Shown piece after piece: positions 6,973-13,301 of a DNA stretch of 15,401 bases. This DNA comes from Thermoplasmata archaeon (GTDB lineage: Archaea > Thermoplasmatota > Thermoplasmata > Lutacidiplasmatales > UBA184), in the NCBI GenBank assembly GCA_021792485.1, contig JAJYUO010000010.1:1-15401 (forward strand), read 5' to 3'. Under the pieces are notes generated by a model. It was given only the letters and a program-made list of their open reading frames with translations, did no database searches and was not told where the DNA came from. Both the position numbers and the translations under genes were made by a program. Position 1 is the first letter of the stretch; every line of letters starts with the position of its first letter.

Positions 6973-7334
6973 GGGATCATCCCCGGGCTCTTTCGTGCGA
7001 GCCGGTAGTACATCCACTTTCCCCGGCGTCGCTCCTCCACGACTCCGGACTCGACCAGGATTGCCATGTGGTGGCTCACGGTAGCGTGGCTGAGGCCCGT
7101 CGCGGCCTGGATCTCGCATGCGCAGAGCTCCCCGCGGCGCTTGAGCAACGAGGCCGCGAGCAACCGGCTCTCGTCCGCGAGCGCCTTGACGCGGCGCAGC
7201 GCGGCATCGAATCCTTCGGATCTCAGGACCGCTTGTCCCAACGCGGCATATCCCGGCACGCAGGAGTCCGCATCTTCTCCGGTCAGCCGCTCGAGCCTCT
7301 CTCCGAGGACGTGGTCGACCTTTGCCGCAGCCAT
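6969..7334 (-). CDS. arsR: ArsR-family arsenite-responsive repressor
   Basis: A 121-residue winged-helix repressor, first gene of the arsenic operon. The DNA-binding core runs from about 45 to 115: ALADESRLLAASLL, then GELCACEIQAATGLSHATVSHHMAIL with the recognition helix, then the wing VVEERRRGKWMYYRL. ELCACEI (Cys71 and Cys73) is the ELCVCDL-type metalloid-binding motif in the first recognition-side helix; Cys25 could be a third ligand but this is a guess. ATG at 7334 is chosen because a strong TATA box lies 26 nt upstream, giving a leaderless transcript; the in-frame GTG at 7355 abuts the TATA box and would be untranscribed. An inverted repeat lies between TATA box and start, so autoregulation is likely, with arsenite releasing the repressor. 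Confidence 0.92.
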   Translation of the reverse strand: MAAAKVDHVLGERLERLTGEDADSCVPGYAALGQAVLRSEGFDAALRRVKALADESRLLAASLLKRRGELCACEIQAATGLSHATVSHHMAILVESGVVEERRRGKWMYYRLARKSPGMIP

Positions 7335-7337
7335 CAG

Positions 7338-7353
7338 GTCGATGGATATCGAC
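7338..7353. promoter_or_regulatory. Putative ArsR operator, inverted repeat
   Basis: GTCGAT-GGAT-ATCGAC is a perfect inverted repeat with 6-nt arms and a 4-nt spacer. Allowing two mismatches the arms grow to 10 nt each (7334-7343 and 7348-7357). It fills the space between TATA box and arsR start, so bound ArsR would block polymerase loading. Symmetry is seen; binding is inferred. Confidence 0.55.
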
Positions 7354-7356
7354 ACG

Positions 7357-7364
7357 AATATATG
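7357..7364 (-). promoter_or_regulatory. TATA box of the ars operon (leaderless promoter)
   Basis: The minus strand reads CATATATT, the most A/T-rich octamer in the region. Its centre lies 26 nt before the A of the arsR ATG, the archaeal TATA-to-start distance, so transcription should begin at or within a base or two of the start codon. No Shine-Dalgarno sequence precedes arsR, consistent with a leaderless mRNA. Confidence 0.7.
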
Positions 7365-7497
7365 TAGGCCCCTGTCGGCCCAGCGTCGCCCTTCGGACGG
7401 AGGAAGATCGGATCCGGCGCCGTCTACGGCCGTGGGCGCGGTCGGCCGTCGCCGATCGCGGTCTCGCTGTTTCGCTCGTGCCGCCGCGGCGGAACGT

Positions 7498-7505
7498 CCA
7501 TAACT
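7498..7505 (+). promoter_or_regulatory. Putative TATA box of the cation antiporter gene
   Basis: CCATAACT is centred 26-27 nt before the ATG at 7528, the leaderless archaeal spacing. It is a weaker match to the TATA consensus than the ars promoter. It lies in the 193-nt divergent region shared with arsR. Confidence 0.4.
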
Positions 7506-7527
7506 CACCGGACTCTGGCCGCGCCGG

Positions 7528-8847
7528 ATGAGCGTCGAGTCGTCGCTGATCGGCATGCTCTTCCTCGTCTTCCTTCTCGCGAAGGGCCTCGGATGGCTGT
7601 GCGAGCGGGTCCACCTCCCCAGCTCGATCGGCGCCATCGTCGCGGGCGTGATCATCACGAACCTCGTGATCGGCCCCTTCAGTCTGGCCGACTGGCTCGG
7701 GATCAATCTCTTCTCGCCGGGGAACGAGTTCAACCTGACCGCCCTTCAGGTCTTCTTCTACCTCGGCCTCATCTTCCTCGTCTTCGTGATCGGCTTGCGC
7801 GTCGGGCCTGCCGCCGTGCGGGCGGTCGTGCGCAAAGGATTCGAGGTCGCCGCGATTGGCGTGGTCATCCCGGTCCTGCTGGGAGTCGGTTTCCTATTGA
7901 TCATCATCGGCGACTCGAGCGTGTACTCGATCCTGTTCATCGGCGCGGCCTTGGCGGCGAGCTCTCTCGGAATCGTGACCCTCCTCGTCCACGAGCCGGG
8001 GCTGGTCGAAGAGGCGGAGGGCCACCTGCTATTGACCGCCGCCTTCTTCGAGGACGTCATCGCGTTCGTCCTCCTCGCCGTCCTGATCGCCCTCGCGGAC
8101 TACGGCTCTGCGGCCGATCCACGCTTTCTTTTCCAGGTCGGGCTCGTCGCGGCCTTTGCGATGGTCTTCGTCGTGGGGTTCCTTGTATACGGGGAACGGA
8201 TAGGACAGGCCGGAGGGCCCGCGGCTCGCCGTTTCGGCCGCGCCCTTCGCATTGAGAACTGGTCGAAACCGGACGGGACTCCGACCGATCGCGCGAAGGG
8301 CGTGGTGCTGGGAATCGCCCTCCTGGTGTGTTTGGGGGCGGGATACCTCGCCTCCTCCTTCGAGCTCGCGGCGATCCTCGGCACGTTCTTCGCCGGCATG
8401 ACGATGTCCGAAGTGGCGGCGCGGTACGGAACCGACCGCGCGTTCGACGCGCTGAACGCGCTCTTCGTCCCGTTCTTCTTCGTGTTCATTGGTCTCTTCC
8501 TGAATTGGTCCTTGCTGGCTCCGGTGTGGCTTCTGGCCATCGAGATCACCGTGATCGCGGTCGCCGGCAAGATTCTCGCCGGCCTCGTGCACACCCGTTC
8601 GATGGGCCGTCATCGGGCGCTGACCCTCGGAACGGCGCTGACATCGCGCGGCGAGGCCGGAGTCGTGATCGCCATCGCGGCGACCACCTCCGTAGGCGCC
8701 GGCGTTATCTCGAACAGCTACGCGAGCGCGATCATCGTGATGGCGATCGCCACCACCATCATCGGCCCGATCCTGTTCTACCGCCTCCACCGCGCCCCCA
8801 ACCGTTCGGGCTCCGCGGAAGGGATGCCCCAGGTGCCGGGCCCGTAG
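7528..8847 (+). CDS. CPA2-family cation:proton antiporter
   Basis: A 439-residue integral membrane protein of the Na+/H+ exchanger fold. About twelve hydrophobic segments are visible, starting with IGMLFLVFLLAKGLGWLCE and ending with AIIVMAIATTIIGPILFY. Family marks are PSSIGAIVAGVI near 31-42, FFEDVIAFVLLAV with Glu175-Asp176 at the transport site, LAAILGTFFAGM at 280-291, FVPFFFVFIGLF at 313-324, and TSRGEAGVVIA at 372-382. CPA2 sodium antiporters usually have Asp-Asp and potassium-linked Kef types Gln-Asp at the transport site; here it is Glu-Asp, so ion choice is unclear. There is no C-terminal RCK/TrkA-N domain. ATG at 7528 fits the upstream TATA-like octamer. It is divergent from the ars operon; nothing ties it to arsenic beyond proximity. 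Confidence 0.88.
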   Translation: MSVESSLIGMLFLVFLLAKGLGWLCERVHLPSSIGAIVAGVIITNLVIGPFSLADWLGINLFSPGNEFNLTALQVFFYLGLIFLVFVIGLRVGPAAVRAVVRKGFEVAAIGVVIPVLLGVGFLLIIIGDSSVYSILFIGAALAASSLGIVTLLVHEPGLVEEAEGHLLLTAAFFEDVIAFVLLAVLIALADYGSAADPRFLFQVGLVAAFAMVFVVGFLVYGERIGQAGGPAARRFGRALRIENWSKPDGTPTDRAKGVVLGIALLVCLGAGYLASSFELAAILGTFFAGMTMSEVAARYGTDRAFDALNALFVPFFFVFIGLFLNWSLLAPVWLLAIEITVIAVAGKILAGLVHTRSMGRHRALTLGTALTSRGEAGVVIAIAATTSVGAGVISNSYASAIIVMAIATTIIGPILFYRLHRAPNRSGSAEGMPQVPGP

Positions 8848-8896
8848 GGTTCCGACCGTCCACCGGCTCGGTTCCGCTTGTCGATGGAGGGGCCCC

Positions 8897-8911
8897 GGGA
8901 CTTCGAGTCCC
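8897..8911. terminator. Perfect hairpin between convergent genes
   Basis: GGGACT-TCG-AGTCCC forms a 6-bp stem with a 3-nt loop, in the 64-nt gap between the antiporter stop and the convergent NTF2-like gene stop. It could end transcripts on both strands or stabilise their 3' ends. No T-tract follows on either strand, which weakens a terminator reading. Confidence 0.3.
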
Positions 8912-9505
8912 TCAGCGACGACCGCGGGTCCGTCGGGGTCGTCTTGGAGCACGCACGCGGCGACGGAGGAGCCGGCGCAGCCGATCCGAGGCCTCGGCCC
9001 CCACGACGGGGAGGGCGCGAGCGTCCAGGAGGCCGATCTGGCGGAGCGCCGACGCCTGGTCCCAGTAGATGTGCTCGTAGTCGACCCGGCCTCCCCGAAG
9101 GCCCACGATCGCCACCGTGGGCAGCGATACTTTGCGAAAGGTGGCCGGGATCCCCGGGAAGATGAAGTCCATGACGCGGTCGTGGGTGAACTCGAGTATG
9201 AACTCATCGACGACCCGGTCCTCGGAGACGGTGCGGGAGAGCAGATCGAGCCGGATGTCGCCGGGGAGATCGGGGATGAAGTGGCGCGCGTAGAACCGTC
9301 GGATCTCCGCCCGATTCGCTCCTCCGGCCAGCGTCGGAAGATGGATGTTGTGGGGTCGACGGCTCATGGTGCGCATCGTCGCGTCCACGTCGTGGGCCGT
9401 GAATTCGGCGCGGGTGTGGGCCTCCCACGCCGCGACGGCACCCGCGCTTCGCTTCCGGCGAGGCGCGGGCCGGCGGCGGGGCGGTGGGCGGCTTCGGTCC
9501 GTCAT
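8912..9505 (-). CDS. NTF2/SnoaL-like domain protein
   Basis: A 197-residue protein whose core (about 24-161) matches the SnoaL-like NTF2 fold family often annotated beside dienelactone hydrolases: AWEAHTRAEFTAHDVDATM, PHNIHLPTLAGG, then EIRRFYARHFIPDLPGD, RTVSEDRVVDEFILEFTHD, PGIPATFRKV, AIVGLRGGRVDYEHIYWDQA. The family includes small hydrolases, isomerases and ligand-binding proteins; no catalytic function can be assigned. The first 22 residues and the last 25 are strongly arginine-rich and outside the domain. ATG at 9505 is chosen because a TATA-like octamer sits 27 nt upstream; the open frame continues further but into the mobile element. The gene runs convergent to the antiporter. The probable transposable element ends only about 20 bp beyond its TATA box. 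Confidence 0.75.
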   Translation of the reverse strand: MTDRSRPPPRRRPAPRRKRSAGAVAAWEAHTRAEFTAHDVDATMRTMSRRPHNIHLPTLAGGANRAEIRRFYARHFIPDLPGDIRLDLLSRTVSEDRVVDEFILEFTHDRVMDFIFPGIPATFRKVSLPTVAIVGLRGGRVDYEHIYWDQASALRQIGLLDARALPVVGAEASDRLRRLLRRRVRAPRRPRRTRGRR

Positions 9506-9528
9506 ATGGGCGGGAGAGCCCGGCGGCG

Positions 9529-9536
9529 GAAATAGG
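9529..9536 (-). promoter_or_regulatory. Putative TATA box of the NTF2-like gene
   Basis: The minus strand reads CCTATTTC, centred 27 nt before the ATG at 9505, again the leaderless spacing. The nearest inverted repeat of the mobile element begins at 9555, so an insertion here would have replaced DNA just upstream of the core promoter. Confidence 0.5.
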
Positions 9537-9554
9537 CATGCGTCAGGTTCATCG

Positions 9555-9574
9555 TCGAGTCCAGTACTCCGACA
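9555..9574 (+). repeat. Left inverted repeat of the probable transposable element
   Basis: Twenty bases, matching the reverse complement of 11486-11505 with two mismatches. The repeat is itself partly self-complementary (GAGT...ACTC), which could help transposase binding. It lies between the transposase stop and the promoter of the NTF2-like gene. Confidence 0.4.
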
Positions 9575-9589
9575 TTGCTTGTCGATGTC

Positions 9590-9603
9590 CAGTGAGCTCA
9601 CTG
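9590..9603. repeat. 14-bp perfect palindrome at the 3' end of the transposase gene
   Basis: CAGTGAGCTCACTG spans the transposase stop codon. It lies inside a 19-nt motif (9583-9601) that recurs in direct orientation at 10930-10948 with 15 of 19 matches, just upstream of the transposase ATG. Both share GTCCAGT with the left inverted repeat. These may be subterminal transposase-binding or regulatory sites. Confidence 0.35.
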
Positions 9604-10926
9604 TAGTACCATTCCCCATCGCCTGAGCCGCAGCGGAGGCGGCTTACGATTGCCCGCCTCTCGACCGGTTCCGAGAACCCGGCTCGCGCCGAAGAAGAGG
9701 AGTTCGAGGAGATCCTCGAACCGCAGCAGTTCCTCGCGGAGCGTCAGCCCTCCGGGCCCTTGCCGCCCCTCACTCGTGTAGAGCAGCCGTAGGATCGTCC
9801 ACTCGTTCTCGAGCATCAGCGCCACCCCGAGGTAGAGAAGGCGCCATGCGACGCTCCGGGCACAGGTTCGGGGCAATGCGAGGTGGGCGATCCGGTCGGA
9901 GCTCTCGATCCCGAACCTCCGACGGTAGAGCTCGTGGGTCTGGCGGAGGGGCACGGCGTGCCGAGCGTTCAGCGACAGGTGGCCGAGCACGGCGTAGATG
10001 AGATACTGACACCCATGCTTGCCGAACTTCTTCCCGGCCTGGTAGCGCACCACGACATGGATCCGAAGGGGAAGGGGAGGTCCTCTCCCCTTCGAGTCCT
10101 TCAGCGAGTGTTCAGTGACGTACGACCTCTGGCCGTGCTCCCACTTCTTCCGCTGGCGGGAGCCAAGTCGCAGGGGAACGATGACGGTCCGTCCCTGCGC
10201 GCTCAACGACGAGAGGACCTCGTAGGTGTAGAACTCCCGGTCGAGGTAGAGGCGGCCGATCTGGACGCCGGTCTTCTCGGCGTCGTGGAGTACATCTCGA
10301 AGTGCATGGAGCAGTCTCCCGCGGTGGTCGAGGTAGTGGGCGGCGACCGTGAAGCGGAAGCCGCGATGGACGAGGTCGAGGGTGACGTACCGATAGGCGC
10401 GGTGCGTGCCCCGCTCCTCCTTCGTTTTCACGAACTGGGGGTGCCTCGGGTCGATCGCTTGGCCGTAGTACGGTGTCTCGCGGAAGTCGACGGCGACATC
10501 GACGGAATGGGGTGGGATGTAGGGACGCGCCTGTTCGCGCAGGGCCAGCGTGAGGGCGCGCTGGGTCTTACGACGGACGAGTTGCTCGAGGACGCGCTGG
10601 GCGTGCCGTTCGGAAGGGCCTCTCTTGGAGTGGGCGCGGGCCCGCGCGACCGAGGAGTGCCGGCTCGCGGCCCGGAGGACCAGGTCGGCCACTCGGTGAA
10701 GGAGCGGCGGGGAGAACCGTCTCTTCGGGAGACTGGCCGTGAGGAAGGGGAGGAACCAGGCAAGGGTTCTGCGGCGCGCCTCCCGATCGGTCAGGAGGCG
10801 GGGTGGCCTTCGCCGCCCCCGCGGGCGTGAGTATTTCCGTTCGGCCTGGTCTCTTCCCCTGGGCGCAAGCCCGGCTCCGTGGCGTTTGGTCTGCACAACC
10901 TCGCGTCGCGGAGTCTCCCCGTTCAA
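9598..10926 (-). CDS. DDE transposase, ISH3/IS4-like
   Basis: An open frame of 442 residues encoding an archaeal-type DDE transposase. The catalytic triad can be placed: Asp147 (or Asp143) in VDVAVDFRETPYYG, Asp229 in RLYLDREFYTYEV, and Glu341 in RRRFGIESSDRIAH, with the spacing of RNase-H-fold transposases that carry a long insertion before the Glu. The region WRLLYLGVALMLENEWTILR after the Glu is typical of the group. Similarity seems to start near residue 45; the arginine-rich first 40 residues may not be translated. ATG at 10926 is the only ATG candidate, GTG at 10896 is another, and a TATA-like GGAAATAC (10830-10837, minus) hints at an even later non-ATG start. No internal stop or frameshift is seen, so the gene may be active. 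Confidence 0.85.
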   Translation of the reverse strand: MNGETPRREVVQTKRHGAGLAPRGRDQAERKYSRPRGRRRPPRLLTDREARRRTLAWFLPFLTASLPKRRFSPPLLHRVADLVLRAASRHSSVARARAHSKRGPSERHAQRVLEQLVRRKTQRALTLALREQARPYIPPHSVDVAVDFRETPYYGQAIDPRHPQFVKTKEERGTHRAYRYVTLDLVHRGFRFTVAAHYLDHRGRLLHALRDVLHDAEKTGVQIGRLYLDREFYTYEVLSSLSAQGRTVIVPLRLGSRQRKKWEHGQRSYVTEHSLKDSKGRGPPLPLRIHVVVRYQAGKKFGKHGCQYLIYAVLGHLSLNARHAVPLRQTHELYRRRFGIESSDRIAHLALPRTCARSVAWRLLYLGVALMLENEWTILRLLYTSEGRQGPGGLTLREELLRFEDLLELLFFGASRVLGTGREAGNRKPPPLRLRRWGMVLQ

Positions 10927-11017
10927 CCTCGAAGTCCAGTGGAATCACCGCGAGGAGGAGGCGGTGCCTTCGACCGGCCCGAAGGGTCTTGTCCGAGAAT
11001 CGTCTCAGGCCACCTCG

Positions 11018-11431
11018 ATGAAGGGCCAGATGGTCTACACCGGGATTCGCGTCAAGGACATGGACCAGTCGGTCCGTTTCTATACCGAGACCCTCGGAAT
11101 GAAGCTCCGCGGGAGGGCGAAGAACAAGTCGATCCAAGGGGAGTGGGCTCAGCTCGAGAGCTCCGACACCCACCAGCTACTCGAACTGAACTGGTACTCC
11201 TCGAAGAGTCCCCTGTACACGCCGTGGAAGCGCGGGGTGGAGATGGACCACCTCTGCTTTCGGGTCGACGACTTGGACGAGGCGGTGAAGGTACTGGAAG
11301 AGGCCGGTGCGAAGCGCCTGGGAGGTCCCTATCTGACCCCCGGCTGGAAGATGGTCGATGTATCCGACCCGAATGGGATCTGCATCGAACTCGGCGCCCC
11401 CGCCCGATCTCGCCGTTCGCGACGGAGATGA
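11018..11431 (+). CDS. VOC superfamily (glyoxalase/bleomycin-resistance/dioxygenase fold) protein
   Basis: A 137-residue protein with the paired beta-alpha-beta-beta-beta modules of the vicinal oxygen chelate fold: MVYTGIRVKDMDQSVRFYTE (5-24) with QLLELNWY, then MDHLCFRVDDLDEAVKVLEE (76-95) with VSDPNGICIELG. Metal ligands in glyoxalases are His/Glu in each half; here Glu56, His78 and Glu124 are in place, but the first position is Tyr7 rather than His, so metal binding may differ. Substrate is unknown; glyoxalase-like detoxification, a small-molecule resistance role or a dioxygenase are all open. ATG at 11018 is chosen, with ATG at 11030 as alternative; no good TATA box is seen. The gene is divergent from the transposase and may be cargo of the element, since an inverted repeat lies 54 bp after its stop. 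Confidence 0.8.
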   Translation: MKGQMVYTGIRVKDMDQSVRFYTETLGMKLRGRAKNKSIQGEWAQLESSDTHQLLELNWYSSKSPLYTPWKRGVEMDHLCFRVDDLDEAVKVLEEAGAKRLGGPYLTPGWKMVDVSDPNGICIELGAPARSRRSRRR

Positions 11432-11485
11432 CCTCGGCGAAGACGAGAGACGGGCTCAGTTCAGGCAAGAATCCCTGTCGGTACG

Positions 11486-11505
11486 TGGCGGAGTACTGGA
11501 GTCGA
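11486..11505 (-). repeat. Right inverted repeat of the probable transposable element
   Basis: Pairs with 9555-9574 at 18 of 20 positions in inverted orientation. It lies in the 193-nt gap between the VOC gene and the convergent ABC ATPase gene. A 13-base part (11487-11499) also occurs by chance inside the winged-helix gene near 15187, so the match must be judged over its full length and position. Confidence 0.35.
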
Positions 11506-11624
11506 GTTCGTTGCCGGCCCGATCGAACCTGTGCCGTGAAGCAGGGAGCCTTCCTCGCGGACCGCTCGTTCCCGAAAGACCGAGCTCCCTCATTCCGTGC
11601 CGAGAGGGCCATGGAATCCGGGCG

Positions 11625-12512
11625 TCACGTGGCAAACAGGTCCTCGAGGGGGTTGCCCATCTCCTTGACCTCGCGGACCTGGACGCCCTTCCCCTCGAGC
11701 TCCTTCAGGAGCCCGGCCACGGCTTCCGGTCCGGGGAGCTCGTAGAGGAAGTAGTCGCCCTTCTTGATCGAGGACGGAAGATTCTCCTCCCCCGCGACGA
11801 CCCGGATGCCCACGACGTACTTCGCCGGCGTCATCTCCGAGATCCGGCGGAAGAGCGTCAGCCGTCCGGAGTTGAGCGCGAGGACGTACGTCCCGATCTC
11901 GCGCGCCTCGAACAGGTTGTGCGAGGAGTAGAGGACGATCCGATCTCGGCTCCGGCGGAGGATGAGATCCCGGATCTCGCCGGCGACCTTCGGATCTAGG
12001 TTCGCGGTGGGCTCGTCCAACAGATAGACGTCCCGCTCGCGGAGGAAGATTCGGGCGATCGCCACGCGCTTCTTTTGCCCGGCACTCAGCTCCGAGACGA
12101 ACCTCCTTCGGAGGGGCTCGATCTCCAAAAGACCGAGAACGCGTTCCACATCCTCTTCGTCCGCCCCTTCCACCGTGCCGTAGAGCCGGAGCGCTTCAAC
12201 GACCCGAAGCCCGTCCGGCAGCCCGTCAATGTGCGAGAGGAAGTGGAGACGATCCTTCGTCGCTTGTTCCTCGATGGACCGGCCGTCGATCGTGACCGCC
12301 CCGTGATAGGGGTTCAGGATCCCGGCCAGGGTCCGAAAGAGGGTGGTCTTTCCGGCACCGTTGGGGCCGAGGACGACGTAGATCGCCGGCTCCCGGATCT
12401 CGAACGAGATCTCCTCGAGGACCGGCGTCCCTCGATACCCCGCGCTGAGCTCGCGGCACGCCACGACGGCGGCGGAGGAGCCGGGGGTGCCCATGCGAAG
12501 AGCTGTCGGCAT
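11625..12512 (-). CDS. ABC transporter ATP-binding protein
   Basis: A 295-residue ATPase subunit. Walker A is GPNGAGKTT at 49-57, the signature is LSAGQKKR at 142-149, Walker B is VYLLDEP at 162-168, the D-loop is NLDP, and the switch His is His198 in SSHNLF. The usual Q-loop glutamine position reads FLSHIDGLPDGL, where the Gln is not obvious, a feature shared with some CcmA-like and drug-export ATPases. The C-terminal 80 residues (after about 215) form a small accessory domain seen in multidrug-type ABC ATPases. ATG at 12512 is used, 10 nt after the permease stop; ATG at 12494 is an alternative. With the permease it makes an ABC-2-type exporter; the substrate is unknown. Confidence 0.88.
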   Translation of the reverse strand: MPTALRMGTPGSSAAVVACRELSAGYRGTPVLEEISFEIREPAIYVVLGPNGAGKTTLFRTLAGILNPYHGAVTIDGRSIEEQATKDRLHFLSHIDGLPDGLRVVEALRLYGTVEGADEEDVERVLGLLEIEPLRRRFVSELSAGQKKRVAIARIFLRERDVYLLDEPTANLDPKVAGEIRDLILRRSRDRIVLYSSHNLFEAREIGTYVLALNSGRLTLFRRISEMTPAKYVVGIRVVAGEENLPSSIKKGDYFLYELPGPEAVAGLLKELEGKGVQVREVKEMGNPLEDLFAT

Positions 12513-12522
12513 CGTGCGACCT

Positions 12523-13239
12523 TCACATCGGCGAGAGGTACCGTTCTCGATCCATGAGGCGGCTGGAGGCGACCAGGAGGAGAACGACGAGCGCGAGGAA
12601 GCCGAGGGAGGCGCCGACGGTCACGTCGTAGTAGGCCGCCTTATCGACCGCTTCGGCCACGACCAGGACGAGGATGGGAGGCGCGATTCCCAGTACCGGC
12701 GCCAACCCTACGGGGGAGTTCACTCCGGTCCGGGGGGTCGACAGCGCGGACCAGATGATCCCGCAGATCGAGGCGAAGAGGGCACTCGCGTAGGTCATGG
12801 GGATCGTGTAGCCCAACAGGGAGTTCTCCAGCCCGCTCGTGAGGGGGTTTCCCGTGGCGATGTACGCCGCCAGCCCGACCGCGAGCGCGCTGCCCAGTAC
12901 GATGCTGGAGAGGGATACCGTCACGAGGAGGCTGTTGACGTAGAGGGTCTGTGGCCGGACTCCGTAGGAGATGAAGTACTCGAGCACGCCCTTCGACCGG
13001 TCGTTCACGAAGAGCAGCAATCCGCCCATCGCCCCCAGGGAGGCGAACAAGGGAATCTCCAGAGGGAACACCGACGCGAACTCCGTGGTCGCGTGCGCCG
13101 TCCTCAATAGAACGATCGCGAGGATGAGCGAAACGACCACGCCGATCACCAAGTAGAATCGCCCGGCAACGGCGCCGCGCCGAAGGGTGACGCGCATCAA
13201 CGAGGGCAGCTTTCTCTGAGACGAGCCGACCGGGGCCAT
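12523..13239 (-). CDS. ABC-2-type transporter permease
   Basis: A 238-residue membrane protein with six predicted helices, near 28-48, 60-80, 100-128, 141-167, 177-197 and 207-228. A short amphipathic N terminus (RKLPSLMRVTLRRGAVAGRFY) precedes the first helix, and FVNDRSKGVLEYFISYGVRPQTLY between helices 2 and 3 resembles the coupling region of ABC-2/CcmB-like permeases. It directly precedes the ATPase gene with a 10-nt gap, so the two form the transporter. ATG at 13239 is chosen; Met15 (13197) is an alternative. The open frame continues far upstream, antisense-like across the MFS gene, but that part is arginine-rich shadow and not part of this protein. Substrate unknown; lipid, drug or peptide export is possible. 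Confidence 0.8.
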   Translation of the reverse strand: MAPVGSSQRKLPSLMRVTLRRGAVAGRFYLVIGVVVSLILAIVLLRTAHATTEFASVFPLEIPLFASLGAMGGLLLFVNDRSKGVLEYFISYGVRPQTLYVNSLLVTVSLSSIVLGSALAVGLAAYIATGNPLTSGLENSLLGYTIPMTYASALFASICGIIWSALSTPRTGVNSPVGLAPVLGIAPPILVLVVAEAVDKAAYYDVTVGASLGFLALVVLLLVASSRLMDRERYLSPM

Positions 13240-13266
13240 GACTAGATGGCGGCGACCTCCGTGCCG

Positions 13267-13275
13267 AAGATAAGG
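13267..13275 (-). promoter_or_regulatory. Possible TATA box of the ABC exporter genes
   Basis: The minus strand reads CCTTATCTT in the 62-nt gap between the MFS stop and the permease start, centred about 32 nt before the ATG at 13239. It would give a leader of some 5 nt, and would let the ABC pair be transcribed apart from the MFS gene. Weak match. Confidence 0.3.
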
Positions 13276-13301
13276 AGAGCGAGCGGGGGCGTCGTCGATC
13301 G

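Larger units (their letters stand above)
9555..11505. mobile_element. Probable ISH3-like transposable element with a VOC-family cargo gene
   Basis: The stretch is bracketed by inverted repeats at 9555-9574 and 11486-11505 that match at 18 of 20 positions, sharing the core CCAGTACTCCG. The left copy lies 24 bp beyond the transposase stop, where an IS end is expected. The 8 nt just outside each end (9547-9554 and 11506-11513) agree at 6 of 8 positions and may be a decayed target duplication. If these are the true ends, the element is about 1.95 kb and carries the divergent VOC gene. The transposase is certain; the right boundary is the weak point, because ISH3-type elements are usually nearer 1.4 kb. 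Confidence 0.4.

Noticed and set aside
7335..7355. Upstream GTG start for arsR at 7355
   Set aside because: It lies right beside the TATA box and within the putative operator, upstream of the expected transcription start, so it should not be in the mRNA.
11001..11010. Alternative right end of the transposable element: GCCTGAGACG (minus strand) against GCCTGAGCCG at 9618-9627
   Set aside because: Nine of ten matches only, and the left copy would lie inside the transposase coding sequence, so it is less convincing than the 20-nt pair.
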